Shown: positions 9,757-18,853, counted from the first letter of the stretch. The stretch is DNA of 36,561 nucleotides from Streptomyces sp. SID10853 (GCF_010548145.1 NZ_JAAGLN010000051.1:1-36561); one strand, 5' to 3'. Notes: generated by a model from the sequence alone, not told the origin. Program-made: numbers and translations.

Positions 9757-10875
9757 TCAGCCCTCCGAAGGGGCGAGGCGCTCGAGCTCTGCCTCAGTGG
9801 ACTTGAGCAGGTCGTTCCAGGAGGTCGCGAACTTCTCGACTCCCTCGTCCTCCAGGACCTGTACGACGTCGTCGTACGAGATCCCGAGCTTCTCCACGGC
9901 ATCGAGCGCGGCGCGGGCCTGCTCGTAGGTGCCGGAAACGGCGTTGCCGGTGATCTCGCCATGGTCGGCGGTGGCGTCGAGCGTCGCCTCCGGCATGGTG
10001 TTCACCGTGTTGGGCGCGACCAGGTCCACGACGTACATCGTGTCGCGGTACGCCGGGTCCTTGACGCCGGTCGACGCCCACAGCGGGCGCTGCTTGTTGG
10101 CGTGCGCCTTGTCGAGGGCGGCCCAGCGGTCGGAGGAGAAGACCTCCTCGTACGCCTGGTAGGCGAGGCGCGCGTTGGCGACGGCGGCCTTGCCCTTGAG
10201 GGCCTTCGCCTCGTCGGTGCCCAGCGCGTCAAGACGCTTGTCGATCTCGGTGTCCACGCGGGACACGAAGAAGGAGGCGACCGAGTGGATCTTGGAGAGG
10301 TCCAGCCCTGCGGCCTTGGCCTTCTCCAGACCCGCCAGGAAGGCGTCCATGACCGCGAGGTAGCGCTCGAGGGAGAAGATCAGCGTGACGTTGACGCTGA
10401 TGCCCCGGCCGATGGTCTCGGTGATGGCCGGCAGACCGGCCTTGGTCGCCGGGATCTTGATGAGCGTGTTCGGGCGGTCCACCAGCCAGGCGAGCTGCTT
10501 GGCCTCGGCGGCGGTGGCCGTGGTGTTGTGGGCGAGACGCGGGTCGACCTCGATCGAGACCCGGCCGTCCTGGCCGTCCGTCGCGTCGAAGACCGGGCGC
10601 AGGATGTCGGCGGCGTCGCGGACGTCCGCCGTCGTGATCATGCGTACGGCCTCCTCGACGGTGACCCGCCGGGCCGCGAGGTCGGTGAGCTGCGTGTCGT
10701 AGCCGTCGCCCTGCGAGATCGCCTTCTGGAAGATCGACGGGTTGGTGGTGACACCCACCACGTGCTGCTGGTCGATCAGCTCGGCGAGGTTGCCGGACGT
10801 GATGCGCTTGCGCGAAAGGTCGTCGAGCCAGATCGCGACGCCTTCGTCGGAGAGGCGCTTGAGTGCGTCTGTCAT
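9757..10875 (-). CDS. tal: Transaldolase
   Basis: The 372-residue TIM-barrel enzyme moves a dihydroxyacetone unit between sugar phosphates in the non-oxidative pentose-phosphate branch. The Schiff-base lysine is K140 in [13 protein letters not shown]. The N-terminal [11 protein letters not shown] signature is at 40-50. ATG 10875 has GGAG at 10890-10887. The length of about 370 residues fits the long actinobacterial type that sits between tkt and zwf. The gap from the tkt stop is 34 nt, so it is very probably in the same operon. Confidence 0.96.
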   Translation of the reverse strand: MTDALKRLSDEGVAIWLDDLSRKRITSGNLAELIDQQHVVGVTTNPSIFQKAISQGDGYDTQLTDLAARRVTVEEAVRMITTADVRDAADILRPVFDATDGQDGRVSIEVDPRLAHNTTATAAEAKQLAWLVDRPNTLIKIPATKAGLPAITETIGRGISVNVTLIFSLERYLAVMDAFLAGLEKAKAAGLDLSKIHSVASFFVSRVDTEIDKRLDALGTDEAKALKGKAAVANARLAYQAYEEVFSSDRWAALDKAHANKQRPLWASTGVKDPAYRDTMYVVDLVAPNTVNTMPEATLDATADHGEITGNAVSGTYEQARAALDAVEKLGISYDDVVQVLEDEGVEKFATSWNDLLKSTEAELERLAPSEG

Positions 10876-10909
10876 GGGAATTGCATCTCCTACTAGTCGT
10901 ATATAAGCG

Positions 10910-12997
10910 TCAGCGCGCTGCGGCTTCGAGCGATTCCCTGGCGGCGTCGGCCACGGCGTCGGGGGTGAAGCCGAACTCGCGGAAGAGGAGCTTGCCGTCG
11001 GCGGAGGCGCCGAAGTGCTCCAGCGACACGATCCGTCCCGCGTCACCCACGAAGCGGTGCCAGGTCAGGCCGATACCGGCCTCGACAGCCACCCGCGCCC
11101 TGACGGACGGCGGGAGCACCGAGTCGCGGTACGCCTGGTCCTGCTCATCGAACCACTCGACGCACGGCATCGAGACGACCCGGGTCGGCACACCCGCGGC
11201 CTGGAGCTGCTCACGCGCGTCCACGGCCAGCTGCACCTCGGACCCGGTGCCGATCAGGATGACCTCGGGCGCGCCGCCCTCGGCGTCGAACAGGACGTAG
11301 CCGCCCTTGGCGACGCCCTCGTTCGCCTCGTACACCGGCACACCCTGGCGGGTGAGCGCGAAGCCGTGCGGGGCTCCCTTGCCGAACACCTTGGTGTAGC
11401 GCTGGAGGACCTCGCGCCAGGCGATGACCGTCTCGTTGGCGTCCGCCGGGCGGATCAGGTTCAGACCCGGGATGGCGCGCAGGGCGGCCAGGTGCTCCAC
11501 CGGCTGGTGGGTCGGGCCGTCCTCGCCGACGCCGACCGAGTCGTGCGTCCACACATAGGTGACCGGCAGGTGCATCAGCGCGGAGAGGCGGACGGCGTTG
11601 CGCATGTAGTCGGAGAACACCAGGAAGGTGCCGCCGTAGATGCGGGTGTTGCCGTGCAGCGCGATGCCGTTCATCTCCGCGGCCATGGCGTGCTCGCGGA
11701 TCCCGAAGTGGACCGTGCGGCCGTACGGATCGGCGCCCGGCAGCGGGTTGCCGTCGGGCAGGAACGACGACGTCTTGTCGATCGTCGTGTTGTTGGACCC
11801 GGCGAGGTCGGCCGAGCCGCCCCACAGCTCGGGGATGGCACCGCCCAGCGCTTCGAGCACCTTGCCGGAGGCGGCGCGGGTGGCGATGGAAGTGCCGGCC
11901 TCGAACGCCGGGAGCTCCTTCGTCCAGCCCTCGGGCAGCTCGCCGGCCCTGACCCGGTCGAACCGGGCCGCGTGCTCCGGGTTGGCGGTGCGCCAGGCCG
12001 CGAAGCCCTTCTCCCAGACCGCCTTGGCCTCACGGCCGCGGTCCAGCAGGGCGCGGGTGTGCGTCAGGACCTCGTCCGGCACGTCGAAGGACTTCTCCGG
12101 GTCGAAGCCCAGGATCTTCTTGGTCGCGGCGACCTCTTCGTCGCCGAGGGCCGAGCCGTGCGCGGCACCGGTGTTCTGGGCGTGCGGGGCGGGCCAGGCG
12201 ATGATCGAGCGCATCGCGATGAACGACGGGCGCCCGGTCTCGGCCTTGGCGGCCTGGAGCGCCGCGTAGAGAGCGGCCGGGTCGAGGTCGCCGTTCTCCT
12301 TCGGCGCCACACGCTGGACGTGCCAGCCGTACGCCTCGTAGCGCGCGCAGGTGTCCTCGGACACCGCGGTCTCGGTGTCGCCCTCGATCGAGATGTGGTT
12401 GTCGTCCCACAGCAGTACGAGGTTGCCGAGCTTCTGGTGGCCGGCGAGCGACGACGCCTCGGAGGAGATGCCCTCCTGGAGGCAGCCGTCGCCGGCGATG
12501 GCGTAGATGAAGTGGTCGAACGGGGAGGTGCCGGGGGCCGCCTCCGGGTCGAAGAGGCCGCGCTCGTAGCGGGCGGCCATGGCCATGCCCACGGCGTTGG
12601 CGACACCCTGGCCCAGCGGGCCCGTGGTGGTCTCCACACCGGCGGTGTGCCCGTACTCCGGGTGGCCCGGGGTCTTCGAGCCCCAGGTGCGGAACGACTC
12701 CAGGTCCGCCAGCTCCAGACCGAATCCGGCCAGGTAGAGCTGGGTGTAGAGGGTCAGCGAGGAGTGGCCGGCCGAGAGGACGAACCGGTCACGGCCGGTC
12801 CAGTCGGGGTCCGCCGGGTCGTGCCGCATCACCTTCTGGAAGAGGGTGTACGCGGCCGGGGCCAGGCTCATGGCCGTACCGGGATGGCCGTTGCCGACCT
12901 TCTGTACGGCGTCCGCGGCCAGCACGCGGGCGGTGTCGACGGCCCGCTGGTCCAATTCGGTCCACGCGAGTTCAGTGGTGGTCGGCTTGGTACTCAC
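10910..12997 (-). CDS. tkt: Transketolase
   Basis: The 695-residue thiamine-diphosphate enzyme transfers two-carbon units between sugar phosphates. It shows [13 protein letters not shown] (H38), SAGHSS (H78), and the ThDP/metal motif from GDG (169-171) to DDN (198-200). Later come [18 protein letters not shown] of the pyrimidine domain and a C-terminal domain. GTG 12997 has AGGAG at 13014-13010. It is the promoter-proximal gene of tkt-tal-zwf-opcA-pgl, so upstream signals in 12998-13345 probably control the whole pathway. Confidence 0.97.
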   Translation of the reverse strand: MSTKPTTTELAWTELDQRAVDTARVLAADAVQKVGNGHPGTAMSLAPAAYTLFQKVMRHDPADPDWTGRDRFVLSAGHSSLTLYTQLYLAGFGLELADLESFRTWGSKTPGHPEYGHTAGVETTTGPLGQGVANAVGMAMAARYERGLFDPEAAPGTSPFDHFIYAIAGDGCLQEGISSEASSLAGHQKLGNLVLLWDDNHISIEGDTETAVSEDTCARYEAYGWHVQRVAPKENGDLDPAALYAALQAAKAETGRPSFIAMRSIIAWPAPHAQNTGAAHGSALGDEEVAATKKILGFDPEKSFDVPDEVLTHTRALLDRGREAKAVWEKGFAAWRTANPEHAARFDRVRAGELPEGWTKELPAFEAGTSIATRAASGKVLEALGGAIPELWGGSADLAGSNNTTIDKTSSFLPDGNPLPGADPYGRTVHFGIREHAMAAEMNGIALHGNTRIYGGTFLVFSDYMRNAVRLSALMHLPVTYVWTHDSVGVGEDGPTHQPVEHLAALRAIPGLNLIRPADANETVIAWREVLQRYTKVFGKGAPHGFALTRQGVPVYEANEGVAKGGYVLFDAEGGAPEVILIGTGSEVQLAVDAREQLQAAGVPTRVVSMPCVEWFDEQDQAYRDSVLPPSVRARVAVEAGIGLTWHRFVGDAGRIVSLEHFGASADGKLLFREFGFTPDAVADAARESLEAAAR

Positions 12998-13061
12998 CCT
13001 GGGTCAGGGCTCCTCTCCACATATGTGATCCCGGTGACGTTCGGTGTACCGGGCGTTGTCG

Positions 13062-13067
13062 AGCCTA
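13062..13067 (-). promoter_or_regulatory. Possible -10 box for the tkt operon
   Basis: TAGGCT on the minus strand fits TAnnnT and would start transcription about 58 nt before the tkt GTG. No good -35 is visible at 17-18 bp, so this is weak. Confidence 0.3.
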
Positions 13068-13265
13068 CCCCCGCCGCAACGCCCGTCTTTTCGAGTTCCC
13101 GCCGGTGGCAGACAGACACTTCCCAGGGTGCGGTCGCGGCCGCCGATCCGCCCGTCGAAGAGCGCGCCTCCGCTCGTAAGAGCCCCCCTTTCGTCCCGGA
13201 ACCGGCCCCGAACCACAGGCCCAACACGACCCCACCCCCGGGGATGGCGACGTAGGGGCAACGTC

Positions 13266-13271
13266 TAGAGT
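13266..13271 (+). promoter_or_regulatory. Possible -10 box for ctaB
   Basis: TAGAGT fits TAnnnT and predicts a leader of about 68 nt before the GTG at 13346. The -35 region is unconvincing. Confidence 0.3.
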
Positions 13272-13345
13272 GGCGTGGTACGCGCAAGTCTTTACCGGCT
13301 CTTCACGGCCGGAACTTGCTGGGAATTTCTCTGTCAGGGGTGTAC

Positions 13346-14293
13346 GTGACGGCCGTCGAGTCCCGACCCGCAGGGGTCGTCCTGACTCCCAGCCCGGGGG
13401 CCCATCGGCCGTTCGGGGCCAGGGTCAAGGGTTTTGTGGCGCTGACCAAGCCGCGGATCATCGAACTGCTGCTGATCACCACTGTCCCGGTGATGTTCCT
13501 GGCCAAGCAGGGCGTGCCCAATCTCTGGCTGGTCCTGGCGACCTGCCTCGGCGGTTATCTCTCCGCCGGCGGTGCCAACGCCTTCAACATGTACATCGAC
13601 CGCGACATCGACGCGGTGATGGACCGCACCTCGCAGCGTCCGCTGGTCACCGGCATGGTCTCGCCCCGTGAGTGCCTGGTCTTCGCCTTCGCCCTGGCCG
13701 CGGTCTCCACGCTCTGGTTCGGGCTGCTCGTCAACTGGCTCTCGGCGGCGCTCTCGCTGGGCGCGCTCCTCTTCTACGTCGTCGTCTACACGATGATCCT
13801 CAAGCGCCGGACCTCGCAGAACATCGTCTGGGGCGGCATCGCGGGCTGTATGCCGGTGCTCATCGGCTGGTCGTCGGTCACGGACTCCATGTCGTGGGCC
13901 CCGGTCATCCTCTTCCTGGTGATGTTCTTCTGGACGCCGCCGCACTACTGGCCGCTGTCGATGCGGGTCAAGGACGACTACGCCCGCGTCGGGGTCCCGA
14001 TGCTGCCGGTCATCGCGACCAACCAGGTCGTGGCCAAGCAGATCGTCATCTACAGCTGGGCGATGGTGGTGGTCTCGCTGCTGCTGACCCCGCTCGGCTA
14101 CACGGGCTGGTTCTACACGGTGGTGGCCGTGCTCGCCGGTGCCTTCTGGCTGCGGGAGGCGCACGCGCTGCGCGGCCGCGCCAAGAACGGCGTGACGGGC
14201 GCGAAGCTCAAGGAGATGCGGCTCTTCCACTGGTCCATCACCTATGTGTCGCTGCTCTTCGTGGCGGTCGCGGTGGACCCCTTCCTGCGGTAG
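13346..14293 (+). CDS. ctaB: Protoheme IX farnesyltransferase (heme O synthase)
   Basis: The 315-residue membrane enzyme adds a farnesyl chain to heme b to give heme O, the first step to heme A for cytochrome aa3 oxidase. The prenyltransferase motif NMYIDRDID (81-89) has the key Asp residues and is followed by [11 protein letters not shown] second conserved loop is [11 protein letters not shown]. The hydrophobic pattern fits about nine spans. GTG 13346 gives the N-terminus TAVESRP seen in relatives, with a short GGGG ribosome-like stretch just before it. The partner ctaA lies downstream on the other strand. A perfect hairpin follows. Confidence 0.95.
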   Translation: MTAVESRPAGVVLTPSPGAHRPFGARVKGFVALTKPRIIELLLITTVPVMFLAKQGVPNLWLVLATCLGGYLSAGGANAFNMYIDRDIDAVMDRTSQRPLVTGMVSPRECLVFAFALAAVSTLWFGLLVNWLSAALSLGALLFYVVVYTMILKRRTSQNIVWGGIAGCMPVLIGWSSVTDSMSWAPVILFLVMFFWTPPHYWPLSMRVKDDYARVGVPMLPVIATNQVVAKQIVIYSWAMVVVSLLLTPLGYTGWFYTVVAVLAGAFWLREAHALRGRAKNGVTGAKLKEMRLFHWSITYVSLLFVAVAVDPFLR

Positions 14294-14328
14294 CTCTTCT
14301 GCTCCTCCTGCTCCTCCTGTTTCTTCCC

Positions 14329-14374
14329 GCGACGGGCGGGTGCAGTGGTTCACGCCACTGCACCCGCCCGTCGC
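14329..14374 (+). terminator. Perfect 20-bp stem hairpin after ctaB
   Basis: Bases 14329-14348 pair without mismatch with 14355-14374 around the loop TTCACG. It starts 36 nt after the ctaB stop and is one of the strongest hairpins in the window. Confidence 0.85.
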
Positions 14375-14393
14375 GTATGCGGCTACCCGCTAG

Positions 14394-14399
14394 TAGCAT
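14394..14399 (+). promoter_or_regulatory. -10 box of a possible leaderless promoter
   Basis: TAGCAT lies 6 nt before the ATG at 14406, and there is no Shine-Dalgarno. The overlapping TAGTAG (14391-14396) is less suitable. The geometry predicts transcription starting at the A of the ATG. Confidence 0.4.
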
Positions 14400-14405
14400 G
14401 CGGCC

Positions 14406-14777
14406 ATGGCAGACACGCAGGTTGACGAGAAGCGGGACGCCGCGGCCGACCGCAAGGCGGCCGGGCTCGCCCGGCAGACGGCCAGGCTCGCCGGACGGAT
14501 CCAGGCATTCGGCCGGGAGCACGGCGGTGCCGAGGCACAGCTCGCGTACATCGGTGAGCGCGGGGCCCGCATCGTGCTGGTGGGCGAGGACGGCGGCTGG
14601 GGAGATCTGGTGGCACCGTCGTACGCCATGGCGCAGAGCGCGGCCGAGCAGGCGGGGGTCACCGTCCACGAGTCCTTCGACGGTGATCTCGCGGCCAAGG
14701 TCCGCACCGGCCCGTACGAATGGAAGCGGATGGCCGGCATCCAGCTCGGCGGCTCCCGGGCCGGCGCCGGCGGCTGA
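14406..14777 (+). CDS. Small conserved-looking protein, function unknown
   Basis: I do not recognise this 123-residue protein. It begins with a charged helical stretch of about 35 residues rich in Lys, Arg, Asp and Ala (MADTQVDEKRDAAADRKAAG), which could form a coiled coil. A small mixed domain follows with ARIVLVGEDGGWGDLVAP and GPYEWKRMAGIQLGG. There is no signal peptide, membrane span or cysteine. Codon bias is normal for the window, so it looks like a real gene. It stands alone after the ctaB terminator and may be expressed from a leaderless promoter. Confidence 0.8.
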   Translation: MADTQVDEKRDAAADRKAAGLARQTARLAGRIQAFGREHGGAEAQLAYIGERGARIVLVGEDGGWGDLVAPSYAMAQSAAEQAGVTVHESFDGDLAAKVRTGPYEWKRMAGIQLGGSRAGAGG

Positions 14778-14877
14778 GGGCGCCCCCTCGACGCACGTCC
14801 GCAACGTCCGAGGGCAACACCTGGGGGCGGGTTTCCCCGTTAAGGCTTGAGGACAACAGCCCGAAGCGGAGGCCCGG

Positions 14878-15987
14878 ATGATCGAGACACCCAGCCTGGT
14901 GGACCAGTCCTGCCACGGCGTGCTCCGCACCGAGCTCGGTCTCGGGACCTTCGAGGCGCACCTCGGCAGCGCCCCCGGGCCGCCCGCCCCCGGCACCACC
15001 TTCTTCGACACCCAGACCGGCTTCGCGGTGCGCCGCTGGTGCCCGCCGCTGCTGGGGCTCGAACCGCACTGCGCCCCCGCGCACTACCTCGCCAGGCGCC
15101 GGGAGCTCGGCGTCCTCGAAGTGGACAGACGGCTGCTGCGCTCCAGCGGTATCAGTACCTATCTGGTGGACACCGGGCTGCCGGGCGACCTCACAGGACC
15201 GGCCGAGATCGCGGCGGCCGCAGGCGCCGACGCCCATGAGATCGTCCGGCTCGAACCCCTCGCCGAGCAGGTCGCGGACACCTCGGGCACCGTCGACTCC
15301 TTCCTGGCGAACGTGGCCGAGGCGGTGCACGGAGCGGCCGGATCCGCCGTGGCCTTCAGCTCGGTGGCCTCGTTACGGCACGGGCTCGCGCTCCCGCCCG
15401 ACCCGCCGGGCGCCGGTGAGGTGCGCGGCGCCGCGGGGCGCTGGCTCGCGGACCGCCGGGTCGGCGGCAGCCTCACCGACCCGGTGCTGCTGCGCCATCT
15501 GCTGTGGAACGCCGTCGCCTCGGGCCGCCCGCTCCAGCTGCACATCGGGGCGGGCGATCCGCTGCTGCTGACGGACTTCATCTCCGCGGCGACCGGTCTC
15601 GGCACCGATCTGGTGCTGCTGAACGGCTCTCCGTACCACCGGCGGGCCGCCCAGCTGGCGAGCGTTCACCCGCATGTGTACGCCGACCTCGGCCCGGCGC
15701 TGGCCCACACGGGGACGCGGGCCGCCACGGTGCTCGCGGAGATCCTGGAGCTGGCGCCTTTCGGGAAGGTGCTGTTCTCCAGCGGCGCCCAGGGGCTTCC
15801 CGAACTGCATGTGGTGCGGGCGCGGGTGTTCCGGGAGGCGCTGAGCCGGACGCTGGGCGGCTGGGTCGACGACGGCGCCTGGTCCCGTACGGACGCGACA
15901 CGGGTCGCGGGAATGATCGCGGCCGGCAACGCCCGCCGCGTCTACGGCCTGCCGGAAGGACCGGGCAGCTCCCAGGACAGGTCCTAG
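14878..15987 (+). CDS. Amidohydrolase-superfamily protein, probably catalytically inactive
   Basis: The 369-residue protein resembles the amidohydrolase-2/FluG-N-terminal group: an N-terminal VDxxCHGVLR, a central LQLHIGAGDP, LVLLxxxPYHR, and the end LFSSxAxGLPELH. These enzymes normally use a metal-bound TIM barrel. Here the usual ligands appear changed: Q10-S11-C12-H13 instead of H-x-H, S161 where a lysine is expected, N249 in place of a His, and G303 in place of the final catalytic Asp. Only H13 and H222 remain. ATG 14878 has GGAGG at 14868-14872. It converges on ctaA and shares the stop palindrome CTAG. Family confidence is moderate; inactivity is an inference. Confidence 0.75.
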   Translation: MIETPSLVDQSCHGVLRTELGLGTFEAHLGSAPGPPAPGTTFFDTQTGFAVRRWCPPLLGLEPHCAPAHYLARRRELGVLEVDRRLLRSSGISTYLVDTGLPGDLTGPAEIAAAAGADAHEIVRLEPLAEQVADTSGTVDSFLANVAEAVHGAAGSAVAFSSVASLRHGLALPPDPPGAGEVRGAAGRWLADRRVGGSLTDPVLLRHLLWNAVASGRPLQLHIGAGDPLLLTDFISAATGLGTDLVLLNGSPYHRRAAQLASVHPHVYADLGPALAHTGTRAATVLAEILELAPFGKVLFSSGAQGLPELHVVRARVFREALSRTLGGWVDDGAWSRTDATRVAGMIAAGNARRVYGLPEGPGSSQDRS

Positions 15988-16982
15988 ACGGCGGTGAGCG
16001 CGGGGTCATCCGACTGCGCCGGGATGCCCGCACCGCTCCTGGGCCGCTCGCGGAGCGAGAGCAGCACCCGCAGCACGCCGATCCACACCAGCGTCGCGCC
16101 GAACATATGCAGCCCGACCAGGATCTCGGGGGTGTGGGTGAAGTACTGGACGTAGCCGATCACGCCCTGGCCCAGCAGGATCAGGAAGAGGTCACGGGCC
16201 CGGTGCAGCGGCCCGACGGGCGCGTCCACCGCCTTCAGCACGAACCACAGCGCAGCGGTCAGTGCCACCACGACCCAGGCGAAGTCGGCGTGCAGCTGCG
16301 CGATCATCGACCAGTCGACCGGGATGCGCTCCACCTCGCTGGAGTCGCCCGCGTGCCGGCCCGCTCCCGAGACGACCGTGCCGACCGCGATCAGGGCGCC
16401 CGCCGCCACGACGAGCAGCCAGGTCAGCTGGACGACCGCCTTGCCCACCAGGGGGCGTGGTGCCTCGTCGCCCTCGCGGATGCGCTGCCAGGTCAGCACG
16501 GCGACCGTGATCAGCGTGGTGGACAGGAGGAAGTGCGCGGCCACGGTGTACGGGTTGAGGCCGACCAGCACCACGATGCCGCCCAGCACCGCATTGCCCA
16601 TGACGATCCAGAACTGCGCCCAGCCCAACCGGGTCACCGAGCGCCGCCAGGGCTTCGCCGAGCGGGCCGCGATGATCGCCCAGCCGACCGCCGCGCACAG
16701 CACGTACGTGAGCATCCGGTTGGAGAACTCGATGGCGCTGTGGAAGCCCATCTCACTGGTCGCCGTCAGGCTCTGGTCGGAGCACTTGGGCCAGGTCGGG
16801 CAGCCGAGCCCGGAACTGGTCAGCCGCACCGCGCCGCCGGTGACGACGATGACGACCGACATCACCACGGCGGAGAGCGCCGCACGCCGGACGGTCCTGT
16901 CCTGCGGAGTCCAGTGGTCGGCGATGAAGGCGAGCGGGTTGCGCACGGCGCGAACGGCTTCGGCGCGGGTCAGTTTCGGCAC
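15984..16982 (-). CDS. ctaA: Heme A synthase
   Basis: This 332-residue membrane protein oxidises heme O to heme A for aa3-type cytochrome oxidase. It has about eight hydrophobic spans. TGGAVRLTSSGLGCPTWPKC (48-67) contains the conserved loop and the Cys pair C61/C67. Putative heme ligands lie in FHSAIEFSNRM (H81), VAAHFLLS, AQLHADFAW and VGLHMFGATLVW. The GTG at 16982 has no ribosome site, and TACGAT lies 6 nt before it, which suggests a leaderless message. Its function pairs with ctaB although the genes are separated and opposed. Confidence 0.94.
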   Translation of the reverse strand: MPKLTRAEAVRAVRNPLAFIADHWTPQDRTVRRAALSAVVMSVVIVVTGGAVRLTSSGLGCPTWPKCSDQSLTATSEMGFHSAIEFSNRMLTYVLCAAVGWAIIAARSAKPWRRSVTRLGWAQFWIVMGNAVLGGIVVLVGLNPYTVAAHFLLSTTLITVAVLTWQRIREGDEAPRPLVGKAVVQLTWLLVVAAGALIAVGTVVSGAGRHAGDSSEVERIPVDWSMIAQLHADFAWVVVALTAALWFVLKAVDAPVGPLHRARDLFLILLGQGVIGYVQYFTHTPEILVGLHMFGATLVWIGVLRVLLSLRERPRSGAGIPAQSDDPALTAV

Positions 16983-16988
16983 GGAGTC

Positions 16989-16994
16989 ATCGTA
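16989..16994 (-). promoter_or_regulatory. -10 box of a possible leaderless ctaA promoter
   Basis: TACGAT on the minus strand is separated from the ctaA GTG by 6 nt. A TGAAAG at 17019-17014, 19 bp upstream, could be the -35. No Shine-Dalgarno is seen. Confidence 0.45.
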
Positions 16995-17033
16995 GGCCGG
17001 GCGCTTGTGCGTACTTTCACGAGGGGGCGCTTT

Positions 17034-17801
17034 CTACTCCCATCGGAAGTACCGGGCGGCCGCGCCCAGTCCGAGCACCGCCCACACCGCGACGATCCCC
17101 AGATCGCCCCACGGCATCGATGCGCCGTGCTGCAGGACGTCCCGCAGGCCGTCGGAGAGCGCCGAGACCGGCAGCAGTTCCAGTACGGACCTGACGCCGC
17201 CGGGGAACTTGTCCATCGGGACGATCACCCCGCCGCCGACCAGCAGCAGCAGGAAGACCAGATTGGCCGCGGCCAGCGTGGCCTCGGCCTTGAGCGTGCC
17301 CGCCATCAGCAGCCCGAGGCCCGAGAACGCTGCCGTCCCGAGGACGAGCAGCAGCAGCACGGCGAACGGGTTGCCGTGCGGCGACCAGCCGAGCAGCAGC
17401 GCGATCACGGTCAGCAGGACGACCTGGAGGACCTCGGTGACGATCACCGACAGCGTCTTGGACGTCATCAGCGCCCAGCGGGGGAGCGGGGACGCGCCGA
17501 GCCGCTTGAGCACCCCGTACCGGCGCTCGAAGCCGGTCGCGATGGCCTGTCCCGTGAAGGCCGTGGACATCACGGCGAGCGCCAGGACGCCCGGCGCCAG
17601 GAAGTCGACCGACTTGCCCGCGCCGGTGTCGACGATGTCGACGGCGGAGAAGAGGACCAGCAGCAGCGACGGGATGATCACGGTCAGCAGCAGCTGTTCA
17701 CCGTTGCGCAGCAGCATCTTCGTCTCGAAGGCGGTCTGCGCGGCGATCATGCGGGACAGCGGGGCCGCGCCCGGCCGGGGGGTGTACGTACCGGCGCTCA
17801 T
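17034..17801 (-). CDS. ABC exporter permease (ABC-2 type)
   Basis: The 255-residue integral membrane protein is the channel half of a two-gene ABC exporter. About six hydrophobic segments are visible, starting with LLLTVIIPSLLLVLFSAVDI after a cytoplasmic N-terminus. The segment FLAPGVLALAVMSTAFTGQAIATGF is split across spans as in DrrB/ABC-2 permeases. ATG 17801 overlaps the ATPase stop by 4 bp (ATGA), so the two are coupled. The substrate cannot be told from the sequence. Its position next to ctaA and opposite sufR might hint at a heme- or redox-related role, but that is only inference. Confidence 0.88.
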   Translation of the reverse strand: MSAGTYTPRPGAAPLSRMIAAQTAFETKMLLRNGEQLLLTVIIPSLLLVLFSAVDIVDTGAGKSVDFLAPGVLALAVMSTAFTGQAIATGFERRYGVLKRLGASPLPRWALMTSKTLSVIVTEVLQVVLLTVIALLLGWSPHGNPFAVLLLLVLGTAAFSGLGLLMAGTLKAEATLAAANLVFLLLLVGGGVIVPMDKFPGGVRSVLELLPVSALSDGLRDVLQHGASMPWGDLGIVAVWAVLGLGAAARYFRWE

Positions 17802-18724
17802 GCGCGCAGCTCCTTGCCGGTCAGTTCCAGGAAGACGTCTTCGAGGGTGTGGCGCTCGACCGAGATGCGGTCCGGCATCACCCCGTGCTGGGCGCACCAG
17901 GAGGTGACGGTGGCGAGCAGCTGGGGGTCGACGGTACCGGTGATCCGGTAGCTGCCCGGGGTCAGCTCGGCGGCGGACGAGCCGTCCGGGAGCGCCTTCA
18001 GCAGTGAGCCGGTGTCGAGTCCCGGGCGGCCGCCGAAGCGCAGGGTGTTCTCGGCGCCGCCGCGGCAGAGCTCCTCGGGGGTGCCGTGCACGACGGCGCG
18101 GCCTGAGTCGAAGATCGCCACCTCGTCGGCGAGCTGCTCTGCCTCGTCCATGAAGTGCGTGGTGAGTACCGTCGTCACCCCGTCCGCGCGCAGCTCCCGC
18201 ACGAGGTCCCAGGTGGATCTGCGGGCCTGCGGGTCGAGGCCGGCGGTCGGCTCGTCGAGGAAGACCAGTTCGGGGCGGCCCACGACGGCCATCGCGAGGG
18301 AGAGCCGCTGCTGCTGGCCCCCGGAGAGCCTGCGGTACGTCGTACGGCCGCAGCTCTCCAGGCCGAGCCGCTCGGTCAGCGCGTCCACGTCGAGCGGGTG
18401 TGCGTGCAGTTTCGCCATGTGGCGGAGCATCTCGTCGGCGCGGGCACCGGAGTAGACGCCGCCGGACTGGAGCATCACCCCGATCCGGGGGCGCAGCCGC
18501 GCCGCGTCGGCCACCGGGTCGAGGCCCAGGACCCGGACCGTGCCGGCGTCGGCGCGGCGGTAGCCCTCGCAGGTCTCCACGGTGGTGGTCTTGCCTGCGC
18601 CGTTGGGCCCGAGTACGGCGGTGACGGTGCCCGCGCCGACCGTGAGGTCCAGGCCGTCCACAGCGGTCTTGGCGCCGTACCGCTTGACGAGGCCGCGGAC
18701 CTCAACGGCGGGATCTGTACTCAT
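17798..18724 (-). CDS. ABC exporter ATP-binding protein (DrrA-like)
   Basis: The 308-residue ATPase has a Walker A GPNGAGKTTT, signature LSGGQQQRLSLAMA, Walker B LVFLDEPTAGLDP and an H-loop TTH. A C-terminal extension of about 80 residues is of the kind found in multidrug-type ATPases such as DrrA. It powers the permease encoded immediately downstream. ATG 18724 lacks a ribosome site, and TAGACT lies 7 nt upstream, suggesting a leaderless transcript. The frame continues to 18793, but that part is less coding-like. The gene is divergent from sufR with a shared 165-bp region. Confidence 0.9.
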   Translation of the reverse strand: MSTDPAVEVRGLVKRYGAKTAVDGLDLTVGAGTVTAVLGPNGAGKTTTVETCEGYRRADAGTVRVLGLDPVADAARLRPRIGVMLQSGGVYSGARADEMLRHMAKLHAHPLDVDALTERLGLESCGRTTYRRLSGGQQQRLSLAMAVVGRPELVFLDEPTAGLDPQARRSTWDLVRELRADGVTTVLTTHFMDEAEQLADEVAIFDSGRAVVHGTPEELCRGGAENTLRFGGRPGLDTGSLLKALPDGSSAAELTPGSYRITGTVDPQLLATVTSWCAQHGVMPDRISVERHTLEDVFLELTGKELRA

Positions 18725-18731
18725 ACGGGGG

Positions 18732-18737
18732 AGTCTA
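18732..18737 (-). promoter_or_regulatory. -10 box of a possible leaderless ABC-operon promoter
   Basis: TAGACT (minus strand), a full TAnnnT match, lies 7 nt before the ATG at 18724. No Shine-Dalgarno and no clear -35 are visible. Confidence 0.45.
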
Positions 18738-18803
18738 CGAAGCCCGCGGCGGGCGGATCGTACAGGGGCCGGAGCCCTTGGGGGAACAGGCATCCAGCAC
18801 TGT

Positions 18804-18817
18804 TTAGGTTACCCTAA
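18804..18817. promoter_or_regulatory. Imperfect iron-box-like palindrome TTAGG-N4-CCTAA
   Basis: TTAGG (18804-18808) and CCTAA (18813-18817) are inverted copies 4 nt apart. The first eight bases TTAGGTTA equal the left half of the DmdR/IdeR iron box, but the spacing of the second half is shorter than in the 19-bp consensus. The site lies between the divergent ABC and sufR genes. Confidence 0.35.
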
Positions 18818-18853
18818 GTGACCGAGGACACCGCCGGAGTCCGCGATCTTTAC

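Larger units (their letters stand above)
12998..13345. other. Divergent control region, tkt (-) and ctaB (+)
   Basis: This 348-bp gene-free stretch separates two divergent units. It holds the tkt ribosome site and one TAnnnT box for each direction, listed separately. I see no strong palindrome, and the open frames in it look like composition shadows. Confidence 0.6.

Noticed and set aside
9753..9962. Upstream extension of zwf to 9962
   Set aside because: The added sequence is Ser/Arg-rich shadow coding inside tal.
12998..13290. Small open frames in the tkt/ctaB gap as candidate peptides or leader genes
   Set aside because: No ribosome sites and no conserved-looking sequence; the stretch fits a promoter region better.
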